From Thysanoteuthis rhombus (Eukaryota > Mollusca > Cephalopoda > Oegopsida > Thysanoteuthidae): a DNA stretch of 64,000 bases. Each line of letters begins with the position of its first letter. Position 1 is the first letter of the stretch. The translations under genes were made by a program, and so were the position numbers. A model generated the notes under the pieces. The model worked only from the letters and a program-made list of their open reading frames with translations, ran no database searches and had not been told where the DNA came from. The stretch covers positions 53,077,338-53,141,337 of the forward strand of contig OY735212.1 of the NCBI GenBank assembly GCA_963457665.1, in the 5' to 3' direction. Of the stretch, positions 12,001-27,600 are shown in pieces.

Positions 12001-13251
12001 GAAGTGCCCTTCATCCATCATTGTAACAAACATCTATAATGTATTGAGACCTTTCTGTTTGTGTCCTATACTTTAAATATTGAATCTGAATTGCAAAGAT
12101 GCCAGTCTCTGCTCATCTAAGATCATCACGGATACAATTAGCAAAGTTGAGTAAAAATACTTTTGGTAGATCAAATAAAACCTTCTTATAGATTGTTGAA
12201 CATCAAATGTTTTAGTTTTTGTAATGTAGAGAATAATGCTAAAACTGAAAGATTTGATAATGTAATTGCATTTTATTGCAGAATCAATTCATATTGGAGG
12301 CTTTTCAGTTCTTAATAGCAATCATGTCTACCAAAGAAGTTGGACTAATTTTCAAGTACAATTTCAAACTAGAACATAATGCAGCTCAAATTGCAGATAA
12401 CATCGACAAAGTATTTATAATGAGGCCTAAACCTGCTCTTACTGAAGAATATTTATCAAGAGCAATGACGAACAAACCATGAACAATGGTTTGAGCACTT
12501 TTTGGACACATTAGAAAACCAATAGTGACCATTCCCACATGAACTGAATGAAATGCTCCATGACAGAGTGTGAACTTATATCTCAGCAGAGTCTAACCTT
12601 AGGGAATAGGGATACAAAGTCTTGCAAAACTCTATATTCACCTGACATTTCTTCTGTCGATTAACATCTTTTCAAGTATTCTGGACTTCATTACCGTAAT
12701 GAAAGATTCAATAATAGGGAGGCCCTAATAAGTGCATTTACTGAATTTGTGACCACTGAACGAACAGAACTTTTATAGAGATGGAATATTATCATTAGAA
12801 AATCATTGGAAAATTATCATTGCTTCAAATGGATCATTTGTTGATAAAACGTGTCCCTTTTTTGTTGTTTATATCATCCATCAGATTACTCTTCAGAAAA
12901 ATGACATTTCATTTGTAACAATCTAATATTGCAGAAGGGAAAAATGGTAAACATCTCCAACTGAATAGTGGTCTTGAAAGTGTCAACAATACTAACTCTC
13001 AAGGTTGGCCCTGACACAAATCAGATGTCAACACTGTCAGGGTAAAAGGATCAAGCAGGCTTCATTATCAAATATCTTAAGCAAATATAAATAGTGGAGG
13101 GGGAGGGGTCCCTCTCCAGACAACATGCTTACTCTGTCCCTTGATATAGAAGAAAAACATAACAAGGTAAAGCTGGCTTGGCTAGAATTTTAGAAAAGAT
13201 GAAGATATATACATTTTTTGTATATATATAGATAAAGGCCACCCAAAAGTT

Positions 13252-13294
<43 letters not shown>

Positions 13295-16200
13295 GCAGGA
13301 ATGCAAAATCAGCCATTTTTTGACTAGATCTAGCCATTTTTTCTCTTTTTAGCTGATAAAATGCAATAACCGTCTAAAATCTGGCCATTTTAATTTTCAT
13401 TTTATAGCTAACTCAAATATTTTTATTAATAACATTAGTCAAAAGTGAAACATATTTAGCAGATTAAAGCAATTTTAGCCCCCCCACCTCCCGCAAAGAA
13501 TCAAAGTAAGGGTCATCCACTTGAGGGCCAATTCACTAACTTCCTCTAGAGAAATAATTTACTCTGAAAAATTGGAAAATTCCACAAAGAGACGAAATTT
13601 AACATCAGTCAGAGCTAATCGAACTACATTAAGATGATATTTTCCTAAAATATAGATAAACCAAATTTTAACTTGCTTTCAGGATACTTTGGGGTCAAAT
13701 ACTAGGGTTTTTTATAAATCTTGTAAAACTTATAAAAGTAAATGAAATTTTTTTTCAATTATTTGTTCTGGAGTCTTAGAATATAATTTCTTTCATTTAA
13801 TAATTGGGTTTTAAATGAGTATTACATAACGTTAGCTGAAAATGGAAAAAAATTTAGCTGATTTTAGCCAATTTTTTAAGCAGTTTTAGCAGAAAAATCA
13901 AATTTGAGTTGATAACACTGAGAGGAAGGTTGATCAGTGTGCTTAGTTGTGAGAGGAGAGGAGATTCAGCCATAGAAAATCATTAAGACAACTAACATCT
14001 ATGCCATGAGGTAGTAGACATCAGTAAAAAATGCCACCACAATTTCAGAATACAAGTATTTCAATTATGTAGAGATTTGGTATCAGAGGTGGAGGTTATA
14101 TGGTGAAGAGTGGATAAAGGAGACTTTGTTGAGAAGATGACACTCAAGTATATACAAACCCAACTTTTATTTCAATTGCTATTGTGAAATTCAACTATTT
14201 GAATCAGAAGTTGAAAATGACCTTTAAATATGAATATTTGTTTTCATTTACAGCCTGAATAAACGCATTCCCTATAATATTTCAAAACTCTTCAATTTCA
14301 CAATTGCAACGTGTCATATCACCTGATGAGAATCAGAGATTTGTCAGTCTGAAATGAAATATAAGTTAACAAAAATAATTATCTACATACTTGTGTAACT
14401 TCAAGGAGGAAAAAAAAGTAATCATAAGTACCACTTAACCCTTTCAAAACTAACTTATTAAGTAGCCTTAATCTCTGCATTAAAATATTCCAGTAAAAAG
14501 AGATTTACAGGGCATATATATCCCAGCAGTCATAGAAACATTGGGATATAATGGTGGCAGGAGTCTTGAAAGGGTTAAGAGGCTAGTGATTTTGTTAATA
14601 TTTCAATGTTTATTAACATCGACCGCAGGTACCCCACTAATGTAGCTAGAGTGCTTTGATACAAAGCAGCCATAAGAGAGAACAACTAGTGCCAATGAAA
14701 TATTAGTAATAAAGAAGTGTATGATCCTCGACCGACCGTTCTGGTGAAAATCAACCACAATAAAGTGGAGAGGATGTAGTAATGAAAATGCTTCATTTAA
14801 AATTTTTTTCTAATTCCAAAAGGTAACTACTATTTCTAGCTATTTCTAGATATTGAACTAAAAAGGGTGAGAATCAAAAGGGGGAGAGTGTAAGAACAAC
14901 TACAGACTAACATCAAGGTTTCTGTTGCTAAAATGGTGAAGAGGACATCAATAAAAAGACCCATCCCCCCCCCCCCCCCCCCCCGCTTCCAAAGAGATAG
15001 GATGGTAATCCAAGTCTCAGAAGCTATTTCTTTATTTCCGATTTCATGGTGTTTGCTCTGGCAGTTAAAAAACAGTCTTACAAACAGAAACAAATATATT
15101 TCATTTAATTTTAATCTATTTTTATTATTAGATAACGTATTGGAACACAATATTTTTATTATCAATTTTGTCTAGTTTTTACCTTCATATTAATTTCTAA
15201 TTGCTTCTTATCACATCTTTGACTCAGACCGTCATTGTACAGTAACCAAGATTTATTTCTGTTCACACTGTTGAATCATTGCCATGAAAATTTCAATGAA
15301 GGTGAAAACTCAAAATTAATAATAAAAATATGATTTGATTTTATGAAGATTCATTACAATAAAATAAAATGTTATATATTTTACCTCACCAACAGTTGTT
15401 TTAAAAACTTAAAATGGATCCATAGTACTACAAGTTACTAATCCCTGGGAAAATATCTTTTTATGGTTTTACAAAGGTTTTTTTTTAACTAACAAATTAT
15501 TTACGTACAGATCAGTATAACTTTTGTTCCTGGGTAGGAAAGATATCATTCCGAAAAAATGATCATTACTTTTTTTCATATGACATTTTTTCCCTTCAAT
15601 AAAAAAAATCTGACATCTAGTTTCTCTTGTTTAAAAAAAAAATCTTTCCATAAATATTTCCTCTCCAAAGCATATAAGGAAATAATTTTTTTATGTGTCA
15701 TGATTAAAAGTAGCAATAAGATGAAGTAAAACAAGTGATAATATATTAGTTATCATTCTACACTACATCAATTGACTGGACTTTGAAAATACCTCATATT
15801 CAATTTCTAAGAAACAATTTAGGCACACATGTAAAAGTTGATTAGAATTTTTTTTTTCATACATAAATAAATAGGCATAATTCTTGAAAAAAAAGAGTTA
15901 ATAAGTCTATATGTAATATTTCATAAGAATCGATTAGTTTCAGGTCTCTCTAAAGAGGTGTGTGAGAGGAAGAGAGCCAACAGAATTTGTAAGGGAAAGA
16001 GAAGGAGGGGGAGAAGAAGATAGATGGATGAAGAAGGCAGAGAGAAAACGTGGTGCAGATTCTTTTTCCAACATAGAAACAGAAATAGCTTTGCTTTTGC
16101 CACTAACTTAGATCAGGTCTCTCCTGACCGACATCAAGGGAGTAAGGCAGCCAACAGTAAGTCTTCCTGAAAACACAACTAGGCATTAGGTTTCTAATTA

Positions 16201-18543
16201 TATTAGCCATCAAATATCTACAGAAACCCACACCTAACTTCTCCAGTATCAGCCAGCCAGCGGTTTCACTAACCACATTTTTTTTTTTACATCTAAAAAG
16301 GATTCTCATCTACAGGAAGCAAATATTTTCAAGAAGAGGATACATTGCGAAATTGGTTGGTTATCTACTACTCTTTAACGGCTAAATTTAGATAAAAAGC
16401 TGTGGAAATTTGTCCGTCTATATAATGATCCAATTTCTGTAACCAACTGAGAGAATAAAGCCATTTCCAGTCCAATTTGCTACTTAATGATAATAGTATT
16501 TGGTCTTCATTCTCATGCTTATTCCAATAATGTATAACAGTGGTTCCCAACTGGGGGGGGGGAATTTTCAAAAGTGGGGGGGGCATAGGAAGTGAAAGCG
16601 GGGAATAAGGTGAAAAAAAAAAGTCTATGAAAAAATGTTCCTAATTATTTTCACATACTTTCTTTGAGTAACAAATACATCGCAGCAGCAGATAAACAAT
16701 TAATTATAAAATTAAACTAATTCATATCAAAGCTGTCTAGTTAAACACAAAATAAAATAATCATTTGAAATTACTCTTTGTTGCAACTTACTGAAATGGG
16801 GGGGGGAGGAAACTTTTTATTGACAAAAGTGGAGAATGGCCTTGAAAACATTGGAAACCAATGATCTATATCATAATGATTTGATTTCTGAAGGGAGATA
16901 CTTCCAGGTATATTAAATGCTAATTATAGCGTAGTTTAGCTACAAATAATTATGATATAAAATCTATAAATAGGAAGTAAGTTGACGTCAAACTTAATAG
17001 TTGCCAAAGGTAGCCTTCAAGTGAGTCAATTTTAGAATATAAAAAACAAAAAGTAACATCCTTTTAAATGATTAATATTTCAGTAATAAAGAGACGTGGT
17101 TGATTTTATTAACATTTAAAAGTTTACTCTACAGATGTGCAAAATCAGATCTGAAAATACAATTATTTCATGATAATTTGATATTTCTTCAAATTCGTGT
17201 TTATAATTAAAAAATAAATATAAAATGAACAACCAAAAGAGACTTCAACCCTTTAGGCATTAAGTTTTTGAGAACAATATAATAAATTTGACTTTTTGGT
17301 TTTCAAGAAGCTTTAGGAAGAGAAGAGATTTAATAAGAAAATATTTTCTTATTAAATCAGTTCAAATTCAGCAAAGATCTTTTCAGAAATAAAGTTTGTT
17401 CTCAAAAAAAAAAAAAAAAAAATGACTCTTTTTACACAGTTCAGTGTTTTTAGTTGATCCTATAAAGGGGATTGAGATCTGGTGTGAAAAGTTAAGTGGT
17501 TGACAGAGTCATGTTATGAGTAAACATGAGAACAGGAAGGAAAATAAGTGTAAAATGGAATTCTTATTCAAGTAGGAAGCCAACAACCTTGGACAGAGAA
17601 ACCAACACAGAAACTATATTTAGTCAAAAACATTCACTGGAAAACATTCTAATCCCTACAGTAGTTATTTCAACATCTGTTTTTTTTTTTGTTTTTAAAT
17701 TATTATGCACAAACATGTCATACGTGCCTTTCTGGAAATGTGCAGATTGTCTCCATATTTGTTTATGTAATCACATATATATGCAGAAAAATATATGTAC
17801 GCAGGAAGTATTGAAAAATAACACATTCTTCCTTGAAAAAAAAAAAAAAAAAAAAACCTTGAGAATGTTAATATTTGTTCTAGAAGTGGCCTTATGTGAC
17901 TGATAAGCTCCTCTCACAAAATTGGTAAAATCAAGCAAGGATGTGAGGGTGTTACTTATACTAAGTATCCTTAAATATATTTGGGCTTACCTAATTAAGA
18001 TGTTTTTTTCAAATTATTAATAATATTTAGAGAACCTCTCCCTTCGTAATATATATGAATATATATTTATATATATTTGAGTTATAAAACTTTTTTTGAA
18101 AGAAGGCCCAAATAACCATTTTATCCCGACTCTTCTCATCTTGTTCATTCACTGTCCATGTCTGCACTGTTGCTTCTAACATGGACAATTATATTAGAAA
18201 GAAATGGATATATAATCCAACAATATTCATGAATGCGTGTTATTTTTTAAACTCTATTTGAATGACTTCCCGTTGTTACAGGAGAATGAGTCACTTGGCC
18301 TAGACAGCATAATTAGAATAAATCATTGAAGAATTCCCCACAGGGCAGTTTGCTTCTTAATGATATAATCATCTGCTTTAGAAACAACAGTGTAGACAGT
18401 GAATGAACCAGATGAGAAGAGTGAGGATCAAGCTGTTATTTGAGCCTCCATTAAGCAGTTGAGTTCAATGATTAAGAGTGATACTATATTGTGAGTTTTA
18501 AATAACAAAACGCATTCATAAATATTTGGTATGAAGATGATTA

Positions 18544-18608
<65 letters not shown>

Positions 18609-21600
18609 TGCACATATATATATACATATAAATAATAATACAAGATTACAAGTTACACTAGATTTATTTTATGACTATTAGTTTCTTTAGCACTCTACTT
18701 ATATAAATTACAGCAATATACATATAAATTACAGCAATATACATAAAAAACTAAAAAACACACACACATATATATATATATATGTATAAATAATATATAA
18801 ATAAATAAACTACCCTACAAGAATATTTCCTCTTGTCCGAGACTTCATGGAATATTTTTGAAAGTTAGTCATTAGCCTTTTCTATACTTGCGAGTGTTTT
18901 TATAATATTTTAGAATTCAAATCAATCCCAAATAGATACAACACTTCCAAGCTAAGCCCAATCTGAGCGCATAGGTGAATGGGGATTAGGAAGATTGAGT
19001 TGCATCAATCTTCCAAGTTATGAGGAGCACATGAATGTTTGAAATCTTACTGGGGCTCAAACACTGACTACTAGTGCCAGTGAGAAGTAATTTACTTCAG
19101 TCACTACAGACACCCAGGCAAAGGACTCATCTGCCATTTTGTGACAGCCACCCTACTAGGTCAACCTTGGTGTAGGAAGTGAGGGAAGCCAACAATAAAA
19201 CGCCACACATTTCAGCCTCAATTTTCAAGCTATTTATTTTACAAACATTCCCACAAGTTTCCATCTAAACATATAAACATCATAGTAATTTTTTGGGTGC
19301 AGAAGTCAGTTTGCCTGTCACACTATTCTAAACTGATGTATAAAATGAAGAACTACCAGGACTGTGACTCAGTCATTTGACATAGATCGTAGACTGATAA
19401 CATACACATGAGCTACTTCTTCAGAGATATAATGAATCAGGATTTCAAGCCCAGTGTATTGTTAGTCAGTCAGATTGGGTTTGGGTGAAGCGGATTACAA
19501 AGCAACAAAAGTTGTTAAAGTGACAGACTAATTTAAAAAAAAAAAAAAAATGTCATCAGAAATCACAGATCACTTCTACAAGCAAATTGCGGATGAATTA
19601 AAAAAGCATACAAGGGGCTACAATTACAAAATATTTATTTATTTAATAGCGAATTTCATCAATTTGATATTTATTACCATATTTACTAGAGTACATTGGA
19701 CCGCTAATATAATTCAACTTCCACTTTTTCTAGCTAAAAATTAGTAAAATGTTTTATCCTCTTATTGCTACAAATTCTAAAACATTAAAACTAAAAAAAC
19801 TAAAACACAAACTCAAAAATTGACACGGTTCCTGCAATTGCTCAGCAACTTTTGCTTTGAATTCACCTGAAGATCCAAATTCTGAACATTTGTTGGTTTG
19901 TTAAGATGATATTGCAAAATTGTTACTCATCATTTTTGACAGATTCTATGCTAGTATTATTCTTATATTTCATTAAGTCAAAAGCTGTTTACAGTACCCA
20001 ATGTTCCTAAAAGGTCTTGTACCAAAATGGAAATATAATAAAATTACAGAGATAGATAAATTCGGGAACTGCACTTGCAGGTCATTCATATTTGGAAAAT
20101 ATATAATTCTATGGTAAAATAATATAACAACAAAACTGTTTTTTTTTCCTAAAAATATTTTGTAATTTTCACAAATTGTATGACATTGATTTTGGTAAAG
20201 AAAATAAATCATTTGCAGAGAAGCTGAATTATATATATCAGTTGAATACCCAACCCAACAGGCAGATAAATTGCTTAAAAAAAAAAATAGATAAAAAAAA
20301 AATAGATAAGTAGATAGATAGATGAAACTCAGATAATATTTAATTGTTAACCAGTTGATAACCAAGAAACAACCATCAAAGAGTTTTTGACTAATCCATT
20401 ATACTCTACAGAGGATCATAGTCTAGTGGTTTTGCAAATAATTAGTTATGATGATGACTTTTATAAAGAACCATATTTTGCGGCATATATGACACACTTT
20501 TTCTTCAAAATCTGGCCCTCAAAATTACCCTGTGCCGTTCACAGTGAAATTTGGCTTTGGGGCCAAGCTTGGAATCTACAAATTGCTCTAGTTTAATGAT
20601 CCAGCCAATGTTAAAATTGATATACAAGTGGTATATTACAGAAAACTTGAATAGTACGTCTTATATGCCTCAAAATACAGTGCATGGATAGACAGATTTT
20701 GCAAGCAACATGTGAAGAAAGATTTGCGAAATGGTCAAGTGTCAGTTCATAGATACAATCAAGCAATCACACTTATAGCCCCCTGACTGATTAGAGAATC
20801 AACTTTTTTACCAAGAGGCATGCAATGCTACACCCCAATCTTATTGGTAAAATATGCATGCACCGGTACTACCCTCTCTCTTACACTAAAAGGAAACTAA
20901 ATATCCACTTAGGATTCAACTCAATAATTCAGCATCTTCTACTCTTGAATTCATTGTCTGACAAAGATTTTACATAACGTTTGATGATTGGCACAACAGT
21001 TTTGTTTTGGCAGGAGTCTAAAATTTTCTACTTGAATTATTCTTTTTTGGCGAATGTATTTTCAGATGCTTATTGTTTTTCTAATACAACAAACCCGCTA
21101 AGTGGTATTTATAAGGTAATTTTAACACCTTGGAAACCTAATCCATCAAATAATTTCAAGACATAAAGAATAAAGCAATCCCAAATAACACTCTTTAATT
21201 AACAATAGTTGTGGTTAATTTTAATAATATTTCAAAATTTATTCACGTCACCCTCAGAATATCTAGCCACTCAAATTCTGTTAGGACAAGATTTGAAACA
21301 AAAGTCCACTCTTGAAGATTTGGGGGTAAACAAAGAAACCCCATAGAGAGATTAGGCATTGGACATCCCCAACCCTGCCTATTGGGAGGTTAGATTCAGA
21401 CATTTTGTCTCCTCCCAGCAACCAGTGAGATGATGACATGGTGTGTGCATGAGGAGATTGATTGTCCCCATATGTAAAGAACAGAAACATCACATGTACT
21501 AATTGTCAGTTGAAAAGTTTTAACTAAATCTTGATACAACTGTAACCAAATCACATTCCTGCAACCAATATTCTGCTGAGGGGATTGCTGCTAATCCAGA

Positions 21601-24600
21601 CTTTATGTCTTTTGCCATATAATTTTTTTTCTTCACTCTTGGTCACTTTTCTCACATCAAAGAGTTAATAAAAAGGGAGTTATGCCACACAATTTAAGAC
21701 AAATAAAAAAAAATCATAAAATATCTTATTGATGCTAAAATTGTAAAAGTTAGAAACACAACATGAATACTAAAAGAGCAATACAAAAGTTAAAATGACT
21801 TACAAGTGATAAAAAGCTGTTAAAATGACTTACTGGTGCAATAATCATGACAGATAGAAACACCAATATACAACATACTTAAAATGAAGGAATTACTTGA
21901 TTAATAAGATTTTAGATTGTAAGTTTAGCCATCTCCCTGCCTGCATATTCTGCTCTGATTTCAGACCATGGGAAAATCACAATATGACAAAAAGCCACTA
22001 CTAATGAAATACTATGGTATGCCCATTCAAAAGGGGCATGTTTGGAAGGGGCCAGACATTATGGTGTGTGGAGTAGTCTGCCATAATTGTCCCATAAAAT
22101 AATTTTCCATCCATTCTACAAGACTATAGATTCTAAGTATTTCAGTTACTTCTTTTCAGTCCAGCCAATTTAGATATTTTATACCTAAATTTAGATCTAT
22201 ACATAAAAAGTGAGAAAATATACTCTTATCTATTCTACAAAATTGAAAAAATCATTTGTCCTACCTTCTTTTCTGATTAAAAAAACAATCAGGAAAGAAA
22301 CAATCGGATAAGTAGAAAACAAGAGAATATATTCTTCAGATAGGGATTGATAAAACAAGAAAAACAAAAAAAGCAACAATCAAAAGAAGAAACCTTTTTT
22401 CAAATGCCATTATTTAATTTAATCTTTTCCAAGAGGAAAACTCAGCAGGATTATCCCTGATTCTTTCTCTCCATACTAACCAAACATTTAAAGATTATAA
22501 ACTCACAGGTGTGTGGTGCATAGACCAACATATCTGGTGAATATCAACTTTGTACAATGGCCACTTGTCCAGTCTTCTCAGTGCACACAAATTATAGTGA
22601 GACGGCTTCATGGTGAAGGCCACGGAATCATAGAAATTTGTTGACAGAGGATGACAGATGAATATTGAATAAAAGTACATTGCAAAGAGACCAAGACAAA
22701 CCACATCGACACTGATAGAACACTTATTTTGAAACTCAATTTGAAATGATCCCTGTTATAATATCTGCTTCAGTGGATGCAGGTTCGATTCCTATAGCAG
22801 GCCCATTTTCTTTAATTACCTATTCTATTTACATTGTCTAGGCTAAATGATACATTCACCATGAAATAACGGAAGATCATTTCAAAATGATACAACACCA
22901 TATATGCATATCTACGTACGTGTGTGTAGCACTTTTCAATAAGTATATAGAAACTATACTCTGATCCTAAACAGAAATGCCAATCCATACATAAATAATC
23001 CCATCATTTTTGACGGGTACAAGTGAAGTATTGGCTGCAGAATTGAAGATGATGTTGCATTTGGTGCAATGAGACACACACCATCCACATCAGAATATTG
23101 AGAAAGGTACATTGACAGATAGAAGTTCATTTGAACACAATGATTAAGTTAAGGGTTATGGATCCCAGAACTGAACAGAAGATAAATGGTTCATTTGTTG
23201 AAACAATGGTCATAGTCTTATCTTGTATCCTGTTAGTGAGAATATCATTGTCATATTTAACTAATAGATGTATTACAGACAATTTTTGATCAGGCTATAT
23301 ATTGATTTCTTTAATAAGGTTGATAAGGTTGATGTTTTTTTTGTGATAAAAAACACATAAAGGAGACTTTGGTTGATCTTTATAAATCTCAAAGGATTTT
23401 ATTTTTATCTATTTTATCAGATGAAATATTGCAAATCATTACTATTAATTTTTGGCTATTATTTACCTTCATCTTATTTATTGTTACTTTTTATCACAAT
23501 TAAACTTAGGCAGGTTTCCCTTCAGCGGTGAGTGAATGAATTAACAGCATGAATTGGAATAAAGAAAAAGTTCCTGGTGAGAGATAAATTCATGACCGCT
23601 CTAACTACAAAGCTACAGGAACTTAGTGGAAAGTGTGAGTCAAAATCAAACCCTTAAACTAATTCCCTATCTCTGTTCTGCACCAAGTTTGTTATTATCA
23701 AGCAGTTCAGTATTTGTTTATTTCATTATTCAAAATATCATTTATTTCATTCACTTATTATCATTTCAGTATGAATAAGGACAAGTCTTTTACACTTTCC
23801 AATAACTTGAAGCATTTTCAGAAATTATATTAATGCCATTCATAGGAATTAATACTTATATCAGTTATTGATACTTGAAATAGAAATAATTACAACTACC
23901 CAATACTAGTAAGCAAATAATATATCATTAAAAAAAATAAATAAATAATAACATATTTTAATTGATATATTCCTTATATTCAAGAGTTGAATCCTCACTG
24001 ATTTCTCCAGAACAGTGGCTAAGTTTTCAAAGTCGGTTTCATCTTAATAAATCTTTATTTATACAAAAAGTTCTACTTGTATTGTTTCCATATATGATGC
24101 ATTCATCACACACAAGTCTTTGTAAACCTTTAGACATATAAAACATCACCGAATACTCAGCACTGAAAAATTTCATGTTATCTCAGACAAGATTTAGTAC
24201 TTTAGACATGAACTCCAAATCCAAGACAAATCAACCTCAGATCATTTATTTCCTTTCGCCTCTTTACTTCCAAATCTAATTGCAATATAAAGTTTCCCTT
24301 GTATTGTAATAGGAAGTGGCACTGAGAAGAACAGAGATAAAAGGGATTTGAGGAGTGGCCTTACTCTTCTACTTCTCTGATTCATCTGTGTATTTATTTT
24401 AAAAAGTGATAATACGTAGTTTCTTTCAGCTAAATTTGGTTGAAGATGGCACTAGAGTTTTAGGAGGTTGAACGCATTTGAGCTCATGGATATGAAGTCT
24501 TTCTGCGTTTCAGAAGAAATAAATATAAAAGAAAACACAGGAGCTCTTATTGTTTTTTTTTTACATATATTTCTTCCAATGCTTCACTGAATTTTCCAAG

Positions 24601-27600
24601 ATGAGATGGTTTAATCATTGTTTCTGTTATACTTGGATTATTTTCTCATCTATGCTGATGTGAAAGAAAGGCTGCATAAACAAGAAAATAGACCAACCAT
24701 AATAATGTTTAATATTTATCTCATTTTAATTTCAGTTACTTTTTATTACAACCATCCAAATCATCAGTAAGTAATCAGCATGATTTGGAAATGAAGGATA
24801 ATCTCTTAATGAGACTCAAACTCACATCTCTTTTGTTTCAAGAGGTTTGCTTATCTCTACTAACTGCACTTACCAATTGAGTTACAAGAAACCTATTGTT
24901 GGCAAATAAATCTAACTTTCAAACCTATTCTTCATTTCAGCCTCATCTTTTGGCACCATATCTATTATTGTTTTTACACTAGTAGTATTAGTAGTATGAA
25001 TATAATCTCAATTTATTTAATCATAATGGTTGACAATGCTTCATCAAAAAAAAAAAAAAAATAGATCAAGTTACTATAGCTGGAAAAAAAAAAAAGAAAA
25101 AAAAGCCTTCCATATAATTTTCTAAAATAGTAAAAAAAACAACTTGAATAGTCAATTCCTGATAATAGATATTACTACTTACTAATGAAATTTTTTCTGT
25201 CATTTGACACTAGTATTTACTCATACACACACAAATTTCAAATCTGGTTTCCTGTGGATGTTTGAAGTAACACATTTATGGTGTTGGTTTATATTTCACC
25301 ATATTTCACCATTAATGACAGTAGGGGAGGGCTTGTTCCAAAGTTGGATGCTAGGTAAGGGCTGGGTCTTATGGTGTGTAAAGCAGCCTGCCATAGTTGT
25401 GATGTAAAATAATTTTCCATCCGTCGTACAAAACTATGACTTCAAAGTATTTCTGTTAGTTCTCTTTAGTGTTGCCGATTTAAACACTTAATATCTAAAT
25501 TTAGATAATTCTAAAGAGCAGAAGTGAAGGGAGAATTTTTATAGAAACTATGGAGAAAGATCTATAATCAATAATTTCTATTAAATTACTAGAGAACCTC
25601 TGATCCAAACAACTACCTTATGTGCTGAATAATATATCTGATGAATATCAACTTCATACAAGAGCTAGTTGTCGAGCAGTCATAATGCGTCATGGATTTC
25701 TTCAAAAGTGAAATAGTAAGACGTTTCAAAAAACCAATTTAATCAAATTTTCCTCCATATATGTCCCACCCTTCCACAAGATTTCATGGAGAAATTTTTG
25801 AAATAATGCATGGATAGAGAGAAGTGATTACAGAAAATCAGGAAAAAAAGTGCAAAAATATCTCTCAATCAAAAACTAATTCCTAGATCTACCTCCAAAT
25901 TTAATCAATTCTCCCTTACAATATGACTCAACTTTTTACAAATTGTCACCGAAATTATACTTTAATTTTTGCCAATTTAAACCATAATTTGCCTGGACTA
26001 CAAAACATACATAGAATCAAGCTGCAACTATATTTTTCACATGGAAGGCAAAACGTGAGATCAATTGTGGATAGAGATAAAAATTGTCCGATTGCCCTGA
26101 CCCTATGCTTCTTAATGCAATGGGCAGGTGCAGCCTAGGAGAGTGGGTCCACCTGGAACTAAACTTCATACTTCATCAGGTTACAGGAAAATTGATAAAA
26201 AAGTATATTTTTGTATGAGGTGCAATCAAAAAGTTCTCTAAATTTGACGATGACATTATTTTTTTATTTTTTTTTTTTTTTTTTACTCACAGTAGCCCCA
26301 TAGTCTCAACGATCTCCTTTGAAGGCTATATGCTACAGTACTGCTCACAAAGGGTGGTGACAAAAGTCTGTACTACCTTTGTTTCACTCAAGCCGTTCAA
26401 ATTCCCAGAACCTTTGGGTAACACTTCACACACACACATACATACATGATATTACTAAATATGTTATAGTAATATAATATGTAATGATAGAATGAAAATA
26501 ATGACAAAAATCAATGAGCAATATAATAAACAAATATAAAACAATTGCCACTTACACAGATTCAAGAAAAGATTTTTCAGCCTCTTCCCAGGATACAAGT
26601 GAAGATGTAAGGTCTTTCTTGAGATAATGTGCTGTAAAAACAAGAAATGAGGAAATAGATAAAAAACTGATGCATAATAATTACTTGACAGGTCAATGTA
26701 TAGATAGGTTGAAAAACAAAATCTTCCTGTTTTGTTGATTAGTTATAAGCAAAATGGATACAACAACTGTTAACCTCTCACGTCCAAGGGTGCATTTATC
26801 CCCAGTGGGACACAGGGTGGAGTTTAAGGAGTAGATTCTCATACTTATGAGTTAGTAGTGCCAGAAATATTCTAGTTCCCTCAGCACTTCCCTTCAGGAT
26901 GCCTCAGGCATCAGGCATTGACCCTGACTTTACCCTTTTAAGTGCAATATCAGGGGACAGCCCCATGGAACTGGACATTCAATTTAGGGGGCTTCAGGCC
27001 AAAAAGCCAGAAACCAAAGTCACGACAAGACTTTCCAAACATTAGTAGGTTCACAACAACTTTAAAAAAACAATAAAATAAAATAAAAATTCCAAATTGT
27101 CATAATATTATTTATACATCTTTTTCCCTACCACCCACCCACCACCTCAAAATAACTTGAAAGTCATGTTCTTTACATACAGTTTTGTTTCTCCCTACTA
27201 CCTTAACCAATCATCAGTATATAATGAATATCCCCCATTGAAACATCTACGTTTTATATGCCTAAATATTATACATGCCATCATGTAATTTACCAATGTG
27301 TTGTTAGTAAGTGTTAAATGTTAATAATGGATTCAACAATCCTAAAATGAGAGGATTCTTTTAAAATTGTGCAAAATTTTAACAGACAAGTTCTTGATAA
27401 ATTCTGTCATTGTGGTATATTAGAAAAATATTATATCTCCAGACAAGTCTTGCCACAAAGAACCAAAAGGGTACAACAAAGTGAATTCCTCTAAAGATTA
27501 ATCTTACCTCTTTCTGTTTGGCAGCCAAAATAAACTATAGAAGCTGGGACAAGATCAGCCTGAAGTGATAAAACACAATTAGGTAAAGTAAAAAATACTC

